NCBI GenBank assembly: GCA_030826265.1
Contig: JAPJOH010000004.1
Location: 49,496 to 113,495 of the forward strand
Origin: Collinsella aerofaciens
Lineage (GTDB): Bacteria; Actinomycetota; Coriobacteriia; Coriobacteriales; Coriobacteriaceae
Direction: 5' to 3'
Length of the DNA stretch: 64,000 nucleotides
Part shown: in pieces, positions 15,777 through 24,242 of the stretch
Layout: every line of letters starts with the position of its first letter
How positions within the stretch are numbered: position 1 is the first letter of the stretch
Program-made: the position numbers and the translations under genes
The notes under the pieces: model-generated
What the model saw: the letters and a program-made list of their open reading frames with translations, nothing else
Told to the model about the DNA's origin: nothing
Database searches by the model: none

Positions 15777-17153
15777 GTGGAAACCAAGCAATACCCCGAT
15801 ATGGAGTGCGACGTCGTTATTGCCGGCTGCGGCGTGGCGGGTCTGTACGCGGCCCTCAATCTGCCGACGAGCACGCGCGTGATCATGCTCTCCAAGGGCG
15901 CGGTCGACGAGTGCGATTCGATGCTCGCGCAGGGCGGCATCTGCGTGCTGCCCGAAGGCTCGGACTACGATGCCTTCTTTGAGGACACCATGCACGCCGG
16001 CCATTACGAGAACCGCCGCGAGAGCGTCGACATCATGATCCGCTCGAGCCGCTCGGTCATCAACGACCTGCTAGCGATGGGCGTGGATTTTGAGCGCAAG
16101 GCCGACGGCAGCCTCGACTTTACCCGCGAGGGTGCACACAGCCGTCCGCGCATTGCCTTCCATGCCGATATCACCGGCAAGGAGATCACGACTAAGCTGC
16201 TTCAGGCTGTCCGCAAGCTGGACAACGTGCAGATTTTGGAGCACGTGGCCATGACCGACATCCTGACGGGCGAGCGTGACGGCGACACGGTGTGCACCGG
16301 TATCGTCGCCGTTCCCGTGGACGAGGACAACTCGGTTCGTCCCGCCGACGAGCTGGTAAATGCCGCTGAGGGCGCGCATGCCGGCGAGCCGTTTAAGATC
16401 CATGCCCGCCACACGCTGTGGGCGACGGGTGGCATTGGCGGCGTGTACGACCACTCGACCAACTACCCGCAGCTCACGGGCGACGCCTGCTACATCGCTC
16501 AGGAGCATGGCATTAAGATGGAGCACCTGGACTACGTGCAGATCCATCCCACGGGTCTGTTCTCGCCGCAGCCGGGTCGCACGTTCCTGATCAGCGAGAG
16601 CTGCCGCGGCGAGGGCGCGATTTTGCTCAACGCCGCCGGCGAGCGTTTTACCGACGAGTTGCAGCCGCGCGACGTTGTCGCCGCCGCCATCCGCGAGCAG
16701 ATGAAGCAGGATGACACCGAGCACGAGTGGCTGAGCTTTGCCCCCGTCGAGCGCGACGTGGTGACCGGGCACTTTGCCAATATCCGCGCGCGCTGCCTGG
16801 AGGACGGCCGCGACATCTTGGACGAGCCCATTCCCGTTACGCCCACGCAGCACTACTTTATGGGCGGCGTGTGGGTCGACAAGGACGGCCACACCTCGAT
16901 GCCCGAGCTCTACGCCGCGGGCGAGACGGCCTGCAACGGCGTTCACGGCAAGAATCGCCTTGCATCAAACAGCCTGCTCGAGGCGCTGGTCTGGGGTCGT
17001 CGCGCCGCGTGGTACATGCGTACCGGCGAGTCGCTGGCCGTGGAGCAGGCGGGCGAGCCCGCGCTCGACGGGCGTCACCGCGCCTTGAGCGCCGACACCC
17101 TTGCAATCGATGATTTGGCCCGTGCCGCCGGCACGCAGGCCGTGGAGGAGTAG
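15777..17153 (+). CDS. nadB: L-aspartate oxidase NadB, short form
   Basis: NadB oxidises aspartate to iminoaspartate for NadA. The FAD-binding motif VVIAGCGVAGLYAALN is at residues 12-27. Other family signatures are AQGGICVL, ATGGIGGVYDHSTNYPQLTGDA, YVQIHPTG, ESCRGEGAILLN and NGVHGKNRLASNSLLEALV. The GTG at 15777 follows AAGGGAGAGG and places the FAD motif correctly. At 458 residues it is shorter than the roughly 530-residue enterobacterial enzyme: after the flavin domain only about 50 residues remain, so the C-terminal helical domain is largely missing. nadC starts 3 bp after the stop codon. Confidence 0.93.
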   Translation: METKQYPDMECDVVIAGCGVAGLYAALNLPTSTRVIMLSKGAVDECDSMLAQGGICVLPEGSDYDAFFEDTMHAGHYENRRESVDIMIRSSRSVINDLLAMGVDFERKADGSLDFTREGAHSRPRIAFHADITGKEITTKLLQAVRKLDNVQILEHVAMTDILTGERDGDTVCTGIVAVPVDEDNSVRPADELVNAAEGAHAGEPFKIHARHTLWATGGIGGVYDHSTNYPQLTGDACYIAQEHGIKMEHLDYVQIHPTGLFSPQPGRTFLISESCRGEGAILLNAAGERFTDELQPRDVVAAAIREQMKQDDTEHEWLSFAPVERDVVTGHFANIRARCLEDGRDILDEPIPVTPTQHYFMGGVWVDKDGHTSMPELYAAGETACNGVHGKNRLASNSLLEALVWGRRAAWYMRTGESLAVEQAGEPALDGRHRALSADTLAIDDLARAAGTQAVEE

Positions 17154-17156
17154 ACC

Positions 17157-18017
17157 ATGAATCCCATTACCATGAAGCTCGTCGTCGATGATCTGATTCT
17201 GCAGGCTCTGCGCGAGGACATTACGTTTGAGGACGTGAGCACGGCGAGCGTGTGCCCCACGGCGCGCCCCGCCACGGTGGAGCTTATCGCCAAAGCCGAT
17301 GGCATCATCGCCGGCCTAGACGTGTTCTCCCGCACCTTTGAGCTGCTGGATCCGCAGAGCTCCGTGTTGTTCGATGTCTCGGATGGCGACGAGGTGCACG
17401 CCGGCGACCATGTGGGTCAGGTGCGCGGCGACGCGCGCGTGTTGCTTTCGGGCGAGCGCGTGGCGCTCAACTACCTGCAGCGCATGAGCGGCATCGCTAC
17501 TTACACGCATCGGATGGCGGCTGCGCTCGAGGGCACCAAGACCGTGCTTGTCGACACGCGCAAGACCACACCGGGCATGCGTGTGTTTGAAAAGGCGGCA
17601 GTCGAGATCGGCGGTGGCAGCAACCACCGCTATAACCTGTCGACGGCTGTCATGCTCAAGGACAACCACATCGACGCCGCCGGTGGCGTGGCGCGTGCGA
17701 TCGAGATGGCGCGCGCCCATGCATCGTTTACCACGACGGTCGAGATCGAGTGTGAGAACCTGGACATGGTGCGCGAGGCTGTGGAGGCCGGCGCCGATAT
17801 CATCATGTTCGACAACATGACCCACGACGACATGGCTGCCGCGATTGAGCTTATCGCCGGCCGCGCCAAGACCGAGTGCTCGGGCAATGTGGATGCCAGC
17901 AATATCCGCGCCCTGGCTGATCTGGGCGTCGACTACATTAGCTCGGGGGCGTTGACGCACTCTGCGCCGATTCTCGACCTCTCGCTTAAGCACCTGCGTC
18001 TGCTGGACGGTAAATAA
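17157..18017 (+). CDS. nadC: Nicotinate-nucleotide pyrophosphorylase (quinolinate phosphoribosyltransferase)
   Basis: NadC converts quinolinate and PRPP to nicotinate mononucleotide. The 286-residue protein has the family signatures ALREDITFEDVST, ERVALNYLQRMSGIAT, VDTRKTTPGMR, EIGGGSNHRYNLSTAVMLKDNHI, VEIECENL, IMFDNM and SSGALTHSAP, in order. Length and motifs are normal. The stop codon overlaps the niaR start by one base (TAATG), coupling repressor synthesis to the pathway. Confidence 0.95.
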   Translation: MNPITMKLVVDDLILQALREDITFEDVSTASVCPTARPATVELIAKADGIIAGLDVFSRTFELLDPQSSVLFDVSDGDEVHAGDHVGQVRGDARVLLSGERVALNYLQRMSGIATYTHRMAAALEGTKTVLVDTRKTTPGMRVFEKAAVEIGGGSNHRYNLSTAVMLKDNHIDAAGGVARAIEMARAHASFTTTVEIECENLDMVREAVEAGADIIMFDNMTHDDMAAAIELIAGRAKTECSGNVDASNIRALADLGVDYISSGALTHSAPILDLSLKHLRLLDGK

Positions 18018-18562
18018 TGAACGCCCGCGAGCGTCGCCGTGCCATCATGGCCGTGCTCGAGGGGGCCAAGGGGCCCGTATCGGGCAGCGCACTTGCTCGT
18101 GAGGTGGGTGTGAGCCGCCAGATTGTCGTGCAAGACATCGCCCTGCTGCGCGCCGATGGGCACGATATCGTGGCGACCAACCGTGGTTATGTGCTGCAGG
18201 AGGCCCCCAGCAGCCCCGCTGTGCCCACGCGCTTGGTCAAGGTTCGCCACAGCGTAGAGCAGGCAGGCAATGAGCTCACGAGTATCGTCGATGCCGGAGG
18301 CGCCGTGCTCAACGTGATCGTCAATCACCGCGTGTACGGTAAGATCACGGCCGACCTGGACATCCGCAATCGTCGCGATGTTGAGCGCTACCTGCACGAT
18401 ATCGAGAGCGGCAAGAGTTTCCCGCTACTAACGGTGACGAGCGGCTATCACTTCCATCGCATCGCGGCGGAGGACGAGCAAACCCTCGACGAGATCGAGG
18501 CGATGCTCAAGGAGAAAGGCTACTTGGCGGACCTAATGCCCTACGAAGACGATCTGTCCTAG
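18017..18562 (+). CDS. niaR: NAD biosynthesis repressor NiaR (HTH plus 3H domain)
   Basis: The 181-residue protein has an N-terminal winged helix (SGSALAREVGVSRQIVVQDIALLRADGHDI). A 3H domain follows, with the three family histidines in KVRHSVEQAG, IVNHRVYGKI and GYHFHRI. NiaR binds nicotinic acid as corepressor and shuts off NAD synthesis and salvage genes. Its place at the end of nadA-nadB-nadC and the palindrome at 14610-14653 indicate autoregulation of the operon. A strong bidirectional terminator follows. Confidence 0.92.
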   Translation: MNARERRRAIMAVLEGAKGPVSGSALAREVGVSRQIVVQDIALLRADGHDIVATNRGYVLQEAPSSPAVPTRLVKVRHSVEQAGNELTSIVDAGGAVLNVIVNHRVYGKITADLDIRNRRDVERYLHDIESGKSFPLLTVTSGYHFHRIAAEDEQTLDEIEAMLKEKGYLADLMPYEDDLS

Positions 18563-18575
18563 TAACGACGAATGC

Positions 18576-18615
18576 AAAAGGAGGCCTCCGCGGCGATGCG
18601 GAGGCCTCCTTTTTT
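18576..18615. terminator. Bidirectional terminator between niaR and the ferredoxin gene
   Basis: AAAAGGAGGCCTCCGC pairs with GCGGAGGCCTCCTTTT and has T runs on both strands. Confidence 0.9.
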
Positions 18616-18654
18616 GTGCACGGTGTACTTTTGAGTGTGCAAGTGGGGGAGTTG

Positions 18655-18840
18655 TTACTCCTCGACGATCTCGGTGATCGCGCCGGCGGGGCAAGCGTCC
18701 TGGCAAGCGCCACAGGCGACGCAGGAGTCCTCGTCGGCGACGGTAGCGACGTCCTGGAGCTCCAGAACGCCAGCGGGGCAGGAGTCGACGCAAACGCCAC
18801 AAGCGATGCACTCGTCGGCATCAATTACGGGATGAGCCAT
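18655..18840 (-). CDS. 2[4Fe-4S] ferredoxin
   Basis: The 61-residue protein has two complete cluster motifs, CIACGVCVDSCP and CVACGACQDACP, in a clostridial-type arrangement, with a short acidic C-terminus (TEIVEE). It should be a small low-potential electron carrier in the cytoplasm. The ATG at 18840 (MAHPVIDADE) follows AGAGAGGAA. It is transcribed alone, convergent with niaR. Confidence 0.95.
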   Translation of the reverse strand: MAHPVIDADECIACGVCVDSCPAGVLELQDVATVADEDSCVACGACQDACPAGAITEIVEE

Positions 18841-19064
18841 GGTAGTTTCCTCTCTGTTGACCGACGCTACAGGCGATGCGCGCCGGTTTGATTCGGGCAA
18901 AAACATACCACGGGAGCGACCGTTTGCAATACCCTCTGACCGGCATCTTCATACCGTTCGCCGAGTATGCCAAGGTTTACTAAAAAATGCGCAGGTGGGG
19001 CCGTTGAGCTGCGCAAATGTTAGCTAAAGGTGACTTGAAATATAGGGCGATTGAGCGTGCTTGC

Positions 19065-19234
19065 GGAAACCGCATCCCATTATTTTGTCGAAAAACGGGT
19101 TGCAGTTTCCGGTTAGGCCCGCTAGCGGAAAATGCGAGCCGGTATCAGCTCTCAAAACGGGATACGGTTTCCGGTTGAGCCTTCAGACGGAAACTGCAGC
19201 CCGGAATTCACGCTCAAACCGGGACGAGCTTTCC
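19065..19234. repeat. Three-unit palindrome array, family GGAAA-TGCG-CCC, array 2
   Basis: Three 46-bp units at 19065-19110, 19127-19172 and 19189-19234 have a constant 62-bp period. Each unit has arms like GGAAACCGCATCCC and GGGTTGCAGTTTCC. The two 16-bp spacers both begin GGTT. It occupies the centre of the 657-bp gap upstream of dnaK, and I see no gene in the rest of that gap. Confidence 0.85.
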
Positions 19235-19361
19235 ACAAGGCAGCCCCAGGCGCCCCCGGACCCAAACCTCAGCCATCTCTACATAGATCTCGATAGATTT
19301 GCCGAGAACTCAATCAGTGCGTCTACCTGCGCATTTGCGAACCTAAACTCTCAGCAATAAG

Positions 19362-19396
19362 AAATCTTATATGAATTGACTTAGATTTTGTATATT
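19362..19396 (+). promoter_or_regulatory. dnaK upstream block shared with clpB (candidate HspR operator/promoter)
   Basis: AAATCTTATAT and GACTTAGATTT are in the same relative positions at 28721-28756, upstream of clpB. The ends AAATCT and AGATTT form an inverted repeat in both. TATATT at 19391-19396 may be the -10. No CIRCE element is present. HspR binding is an inference from the hspR gene in the operon. Confidence 0.6.
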
Positions 19397-19497
19397 CCGG
19401 CCCATAAGGGGATACACTACATCCTGAAAGACAAGCCGAAGCGCCACGCGGCAGACCGCCGAGTCGGTGCAAACGCAAAAGAGAGAGGGAATTTCTA

Positions 19498-21390
19498 ATG
19501 AGTAAGATTCTTGGTATCGACCTTGGTACTACTAACTCCGCTATGGCCGTTCTCGAGGGCGGTTCTCCGACCATTATCGTGAACGCCGAGGGCGACCGCA
19601 CCACCCCGTCCGTTGTGGGCTTCCGTGCCGACGGCGACCGCGTCGTTGGTAAGGCCGCTAAGAACCAGGCTGTCACCAACCCCAAGAACACCGTGTTCTC
19701 CATCAAGCGCTTCATGGGCCGCAAGTACTCCGAGTGCACCTCCGAGATCAAGACCGTGCCGTATGAGGTCAAGGAGGGCCAGGGTGGCCGTGCCGTCGTC
19801 GACATCGAGGGCAAGGATTACACCGCCGAGCAGGTGAGCGCCATGACGCTCGCAAAGATGAAGGCCGACGCCGAGAAGTATCTGGGCGAGACCGTCACCG
19901 ACGCCGTCATCACCGTCCCGGCCTACTTCAACGACGCCCAGCGTCAGGCCACCAAGGACGCCGGTAAGATCGCCGGCCTCAACGTCAAGCGTATCGTCAA
20001 CGAGCCGACCGCTGCTGCTCTGGCCTATGGCCTGGACAAGCAGGGCACCGACCAGCGCATCCTGGTCTTCGATCTGGGCGGCGGCACCTTCGATGTCTCC
20101 ATCCTCGACCTCGCCGACGGCGTGTTTGAGGTTCTGTCCACCTCGGGCGACAACCACCTGGGCGGCGACGACTGGGATCAGCGCGTCATCGATTGGATGG
20201 CCGATAAGTTCCAGCAGGAGAACGGTGTCGACCTGCGTCAGGACCCCATGGCCCTGCAGCGTCTGAAGGAGGCCGCCGAGAACGCCAAGAAGGAGCTCTC
20301 CGCCGCCCAGCAGACCACCATCAACCTGCCGTTCATTACCATGAACCAGTCCGGCCCGCTGCACCTCAACTACACGCTGACCCGCGCCGAGTTCGAGAAG
20401 ATCACCCGCGACCTGCTCGAGCGCTGCAAGCAGCCTGTCACCAACGCCCTGCGCGATGCCAAGCTTAAGCTCTCCGATCTGACCGAGGTCATCCTCGTCG
20501 GCGGCTCCACCCGTATGCCCGCCGTCCAGGAGCTCGTCAAGACCATGACCGGCAAGCAGCCCAACATGTCCGTGAACCCCGACGAGGTCGTTGCCGACGG
20601 CGCTGCCGTCCAGGGCGGCGTGCTCACCGGCGACGTCGAGGGCATCCTGCTGCTCGACGTTACCCCGCTGTCGCTGGGCGTCGAGACCATGGGCGGCATC
20701 ATGACCAAGATGATCGACCGCAACACCACGATCCCGACCTCCAAGACCGAGGTCTACTCCACCGCTGCCGACAACCAGACCAGCGTCGAGATCAACGTGC
20801 TCCAGGGCGAGCGCGAGCTTGCCCGCGACAACAAGTCGCTCGGTAAGTTCCAGCTGACCGGTATCCCGGCTGCCCGCCGCGGCGTGCCGCAGATCGAGGT
20901 CACCTTCGACATCGACGCCAACGGTATCGTCAAGGTCTCCGCTAAGGACAAGGGCACCGGCAAGGAGCAGCAGATCACCATCTCCGGCTCCACTGCTCTG
21001 TCCGACGACGAAGTCGATCGTATGGTCAAGGACGCCGAGGCTCATGCCGAGGAGGACAAGAAGCAGAAGGAAGAGGTCGAGGTCCGCAACCAGACCGACA
21101 GTCTGTGCTACTCCACCGAGCAGACCCTCAACGAGCTGGGCGACAAGGTTTCCGCCGACGTGAAGTCCAAGGCCGAGGCCGCTATCGCCGACGCCAAGAA
21201 GGCGCTCGAGGGCTCTGACGTCGAGGCCATCAAGGCCGCCGGCGAGTCCCTGCAGTCTGTGGCCTACGAGCTGGCTCAGGTTGTCTACGCCGACGCTCAG
21301 CAGCAGACCGACGGTGCCGCCGGTGCCCAGCCTGCCGACGATGACGTCGTCGACGCCGACTACGAGGTTGTGGACGACGAGGACAAGTAA
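19498..21390 (+). CDS. dnaK: Chaperone DnaK (Hsp70)
   Basis: The 630-residue protein starts ILGIDLGTTNSAMAVLEGG and has the Hsp70 signatures IVNEPTAAALAYG, VFDLGGGTFDVSIL and VILVGGSTRMPAVQ. The substrate domain (VTPLSLGVETMGG) and helical lid follow, and the acidic C-terminus reads VDADYEVVDDEDK. It is an ATP-driven folding chaperone acting with DnaJ and GrpE. The ATG follows AGAGAGGGAA. grpE begins 2 bp after the stop codon. Confidence 0.98.
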   Translation: MSKILGIDLGTTNSAMAVLEGGSPTIIVNAEGDRTTPSVVGFRADGDRVVGKAAKNQAVTNPKNTVFSIKRFMGRKYSECTSEIKTVPYEVKEGQGGRAVVDIEGKDYTAEQVSAMTLAKMKADAEKYLGETVTDAVITVPAYFNDAQRQATKDAGKIAGLNVKRIVNEPTAAALAYGLDKQGTDQRILVFDLGGGTFDVSILDLADGVFEVLSTSGDNHLGGDDWDQRVIDWMADKFQQENGVDLRQDPMALQRLKEAAENAKKELSAAQQTTINLPFITMNQSGPLHLNYTLTRAEFEKITRDLLERCKQPVTNALRDAKLKLSDLTEVILVGGSTRMPAVQELVKTMTGKQPNMSVNPDEVVADGAAVQGGVLTGDVEGILLLDVTPLSLGVETMGGIMTKMIDRNTTIPTSKTEVYSTAADNQTSVEINVLQGERELARDNKSLGKFQLTGIPAARRGVPQIEVTFDIDANGIVKVSAKDKGTGKEQQITISGSTALSDDEVDRMVKDAEAHAEEDKKQKEEVEVRNQTDSLCYSTEQTLNELGDKVSADVKSKAEAAIADAKKALEGSDVEAIKAAGESLQSVAYELAQVVYADAQQQTDGAAGAQPADDDVVDADYEVVDDEDK

Positions 21391-21392
21391 TC

Positions 21393-22235
21393 ATGTCCGC
21401 CCGTAAAGCTCGCACGGAGGCGGCCGCCGCTGGCGCCGCCCCCGTTGACTCTGAGGAGAAGGACGTGAAGATTCCCGTAGAGGCCGTCGACGATACCGAG
21501 GCCAACGAGGCCGAGGCCGCCGAGGCTGCCGAGAACCAGGTAGAGGATTCCAACAAGGAGGCGACGATGACCGAGGACGAGATGGTGGAAGCCGCTATCC
21601 GCGCCGGTGAAGAAGCCGCCGACAACGACTTTAAGCTCAAGTTCGAGCAGGCCCAAAAGGAGCTTGCCGACGTGCGCAATGAGCTCGATGCTGCGGCAGA
21701 GGCTCAGAAGGCCGCCGAGGACAAAGCAAAGGACGCTACCGAGCGCACCGCCCGTCTGCAGGCCGACTGGGAGAACTTCCGTCGCCGCACCGCAAACGAG
21801 CGCATCGCCGAGCGCGAGCGCGCGACCGAGAAGCTTGTCACCGCGCTGTTGCCGGTGATCGACGATATCGAGCGCGCGATCGACCATGCCCGCAGCCAAG
21901 AGCTTTCCGACGACTTTAAGCAGTTCGTCGATGGCGTTGACGCGGTACATGCCAAGCTGCTCGATGTGTTTGCGCACGAGGGCGTTGAGCCCATCGACCC
22001 TAAGGGCGAGGCGTTCGATCCGCTCGAGCACCAGGCCGTGGGCCGCGTCGAGGACGCGTCGCAGTACGACGAGACCGTCAACGACGTGTACCAGAAGGGC
22101 TACCGCATGGCGGATCGCATCCTGCGCTCCGCGATGGTGACGGTGACCTACGGTGGCGAGAAGCGCCCCGCACCGGAGCCCGAAGCGGCGCCCGAGGATG
22201 CCGCGGCCGATACGGCCGAGAGCACCGAGGAGTAA
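21393..22235 (+). CDS. grpE: Nucleotide exchange factor GrpE
   Basis: The 280-residue protein has a long acidic, Ala/Glu-rich N-terminus (about 75 residues), a coiled coil (LADVRNELDAAAEAQKAAED) and the GrpE core. Core motifs are ARLQADWENFRRRTANER, LLPVIDDIERAIDHA and the C-terminal beta domain QKGYRMADRILRSAMVTV. A further acidic tail follows. GrpE releases ADP from DnaK. An internal ATG at 21567 could give a shorter form. A strong hairpin follows the stop codon. Confidence 0.93.
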   Translation: MSARKARTEAAAAGAAPVDSEEKDVKIPVEAVDDTEANEAEAAEAAENQVEDSNKEATMTEDEMVEAAIRAGEEAADNDFKLKFEQAQKELADVRNELDAAAEAQKAAEDKAKDATERTARLQADWENFRRRTANERIAERERATEKLVTALLPVIDDIERAIDHARSQELSDDFKQFVDGVDAVHAKLLDVFAHEGVEPIDPKGEAFDPLEHQAVGRVEDASQYDETVNDVYQKGYRMADRILRSAMVTVTYGGEKRPAPEPEAAPEDAAADTAESTEE

Positions 22236-22240
22236 TTGAG

Positions 22241-22273
22241 AAGGGCCCCGGGGCAACACCCGGGGCCCTTTCT
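22241..22273 (+). terminator. Hairpin between grpE and dnaJ
   Basis: AAGGGCCCCGGG pairs with CCCGGGGCCCTT around CAACA and is followed by TTTCT. It may attenuate readthrough from dnaK-grpE into dnaJ-hspR. Confidence 0.7.
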
Positions 22274-22343
22274 GGCCTAGTGCCATATGAAAGCATAAGC
22301 CGCCGTCCGCAGGGACGGCGGACGTAACAGGAGAGGAGCTACG

Positions 22344-23309
22344 ATGGCTGCAGGCAAAACCTTCTATGACATCCTGGGCGTATCCAAGAGCGCCTCCGAC
22401 AAAGAGATCAAGAGCGCGTTTCGCAAGCTCGCGCAAAAATATCACCCCGATGCCGGCGGCGACGAGGCCAAGTTTAAGGAGATTAGCGAGGCCTACGAGA
22501 CGCTTTCGGACGAGAAGAAGCGCAAAGAGTACGACCAGATGCTCATGTTCGGCGGCATGCCGGGTGCGGGTGGCGCGTATAGCGGTGGCTACGGCGCTGG
22601 TGCCGGCGCGAGCGGCTGGGGCGATATCTTCGACAGCATCTTTAGCGGCAACGGCGCCTGGGGCAGCGAATGGGGCTCGGGCTTTGGCGGGGCCGCGGGC
22701 GCTGCCGGTGCGGGCGCGGGCCGCAACCGCGCGCGCAAGGGCGGCGACCTGTCGCTGACTGTCGACGTAACGGCCGAGGACGCGTTCCGCGGCGTGACGC
22801 ACAAGGTCACCTACCGCATTCCCTCGACGGGCGAGCAGCAGACCATCACGGTCTCGGTGCCTGCGGGTGCGGTCGACGGCGGCAAGCTGCGTTACAAGCG
22901 TCGCGGCGAGTATGGCGTTGCCGGCGGCGAGCGCGGCGACCTGGTCGTGACCACGCATGTGGAGGAGCATCCGCTGTTTAAGCGTAAAGGTGCCGATGTG
23001 ACCATGGAGGTGCCGATCTCGGTCTACGAGGCGGCGCTCGGCTGCACGGTGGATGTGCCCACGCCCGGCGGCGCGACGGTTCGTCTGAAGGTGCCCGCTG
23101 GCACCCAGACGGGCAAGAAGTTCCGCTTTAAGGAGATGGGTGCGCCCGACGTTAAGCATCGCGGCCGCACGGGTGCGCTGCTCGTCGAGATCAAGGTGCA
23201 GGTTCCCACGAACCTGTCCGACGATGAGCGCGATGCCATGACCAGGCTGCGCGAGGCCGACACGCGCGATTATCGCGAGAAGGTCAACCGTTACAAGGCG
23301 ACGTACTAG
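22344..23309 (+). CDS. dnaJ: DnaJ-family co-chaperone without zinc finger (CbpA type)
   Basis: The 321-residue protein has a J domain (DILGVSKSASDKEIKSAFRKLAQKY, with the HPD motif in HPDAGG) and a Gly-rich linker of about 60 residues (GGAAGAAGAGAGRN). Two C-terminal substrate-binding domains follow. No CxxCxGxG zinc-finger repeats are present, so by architecture it is a type II J protein, although it occupies the dnaJ position of the operon. It delivers substrates to DnaK and stimulates ATP hydrolysis. AGGAGAGGAG precedes the ATG. hspR lies 72 bp downstream. Confidence 0.92.
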   Translation: MAAGKTFYDILGVSKSASDKEIKSAFRKLAQKYHPDAGGDEAKFKEISEAYETLSDEKKRKEYDQMLMFGGMPGAGGAYSGGYGAGAGASGWGDIFDSIFSGNGAWGSEWGSGFGGAAGAAGAGAGRNRARKGGDLSLTVDVTAEDAFRGVTHKVTYRIPSTGEQQTITVSVPAGAVDGGKLRYKRRGEYGVAGGERGDLVVTTHVEEHPLFKRKGADVTMEVPISVYEAALGCTVDVPTPGGATVRLKVPAGTQTGKKFRFKEMGAPDVKHRGRTGALLVEIKVQVPTNLSDDERDAMTRLREADTRDYREKVNRYKATY

Positions 23310-23381
23310 GGCGGTCGCGGCGCACGCCCGCGCCCGCGGGCTTATGATGGACGATAACGAGACGGAAAGGGGTCAGGTAGC

Positions 23382-23798
23382 ATGGCCGAGGACAATAGGA
23401 ACAAACCGCTGTACATGATCAGCGTGGCGGCCGAGCTGACCGGCATGCATCCGCAGACTCTGCGCGTCTACGAGTCCAAGGGCCTGGTGAATCCTCAGCG
23501 CTCGGGCGGTAACACGCGTCTGTATTCGCGTGCCGATATCGAGCGTCTGGAACTCATCAACCAGCTCACCGACGAGGGCATCAACCTTGCCGGCGTGGTG
23601 CGCATCCTCGATATGAAGGAGCGTGCCGAGGAGCGTGAGCGCGAGAACGAAAAACTCCGTGCCCGCGTACGCCAGCTCGAGGACGAGCTGCACGAGTACA
23701 AGATGCAGAAGAAGATCACTGCCCTGGCCCCGCGCGATGGCTCGGTTAACCCCGAACAGGTCATGCGCAAACTTTTGGGCGCCGGCGGGGATTTGTAG
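23382..23798 (+). CDS. hspR: Heat-shock repressor HspR (MerR family)
   Basis: The 138-residue protein begins with a MerR winged helix (ISVAAELTGMHPQTLRVYESKGLVNPQRSGGNTRLYS) and ends in a long coiled coil (MKERAEERERENEKLRARVRQ). This is the HspR layout, in which DnaK acts as corepressor and feeds back on its own operon. The ATG lies about 10 bp after GGAAAGGGG. It is the last gene of dnaK-grpE-dnaJ-hspR. The G of the TAG stop is the first base of the structured element that follows. Confidence 0.93.
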   Translation: MAEDNRNKPLYMISVAAELTGMHPQTLRVYESKGLVNPQRSGGNTRLYSRADIERLELINQLTDEGINLAGVVRILDMKERAEERERENEKLRARVRQLEDELHEYKMQKKITALAPRDGSVNPEQVMRKLLGAGGDL

Positions 23799-23931
23799 TT
23801 ACGCGGGTTTACCAACCCGCGTAACGGGCCGACGCTGCGCGCCGCCCAGAGCGACAATTTGTCATTCAAAAGGCAAGGCATGACCAGAAGGTCTATGCCT
23901 TGCCTTTTTCATGCCAACTTGTTCGCTCTGG
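23798..23931 (+). ncRNA. Structured element, copy 3
   Basis: Hairpin I pairs 23798-23809 with 23814-23825 (12 bp, TACC loop). Outer stem II pairs 23846-23854 with 23923-23931 (9 bp). Hairpin III pairs 23870-23881 with 23895-23906 (12 bp) below GACCAGAAGGTC, with a bulged T at 23894 and a following TTTTT tract. Downstream text (CTGCGGCGTCG, TTGCTCCG) is also shared with copy 1 to about position 23980. Confidence 0.65.
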
Positions 23932-23987
23932 ACGTCGCTCGCTGTCCGTCCCCTGCCTGCGGCGTCGCCTTGCTCCGGATGCGGTAG

Positions 23988-24090
23988 TCATTGGGGACGT
24001 TCTTAAATGAGTGGTCAAGGGGGACACTCTTGCGGCACTTGGCACTTGGGGACGTTCCTTTTGTGCCGGCACTTTGGGACACTCCTTGTC
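23988..24090 (+). repeat. GGGGACGTTC dispersed repeats
   Basis: CATTGGGGACGTTCTTAAATG is followed by GGGGACGTTCCTTTTGTGCC and GGGACACTCCTTGTC, the same family as at 660, 4117 and 63945. A run of nine G follows at 24106-24114. No gene is visible between this and the hydratase start. Confidence 0.5.
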
Positions 24091-24242
24091 AAGAGAGTGA
24101 TGCAAGGGGGGGGGCTTATCCTTTACTTTACTGAGATAAAGTGAACGTGTAGATTCGCAACCCACTCGCAACTGTTCTATGGCACGATATTGAACGAATG
24201 TATGCTATGCGCCCGAGCCTTTCGGGCAGAGTGGGAGACAGT

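Noticed and set aside
19240..19497. CIRCE element upstream of dnaK
   Set aside because: No TTAGCACTC-N9-GAGTGCTAA is present, and the operon carries hspR instead of hrcA.
19495..21045. 516-codon open frame antisense to dnaK
   Set aside because: It mirrors the high-GC codon bias of dnaK, has repetitive Gly/Leu/Asp composition, and no RBS or homology is visible.
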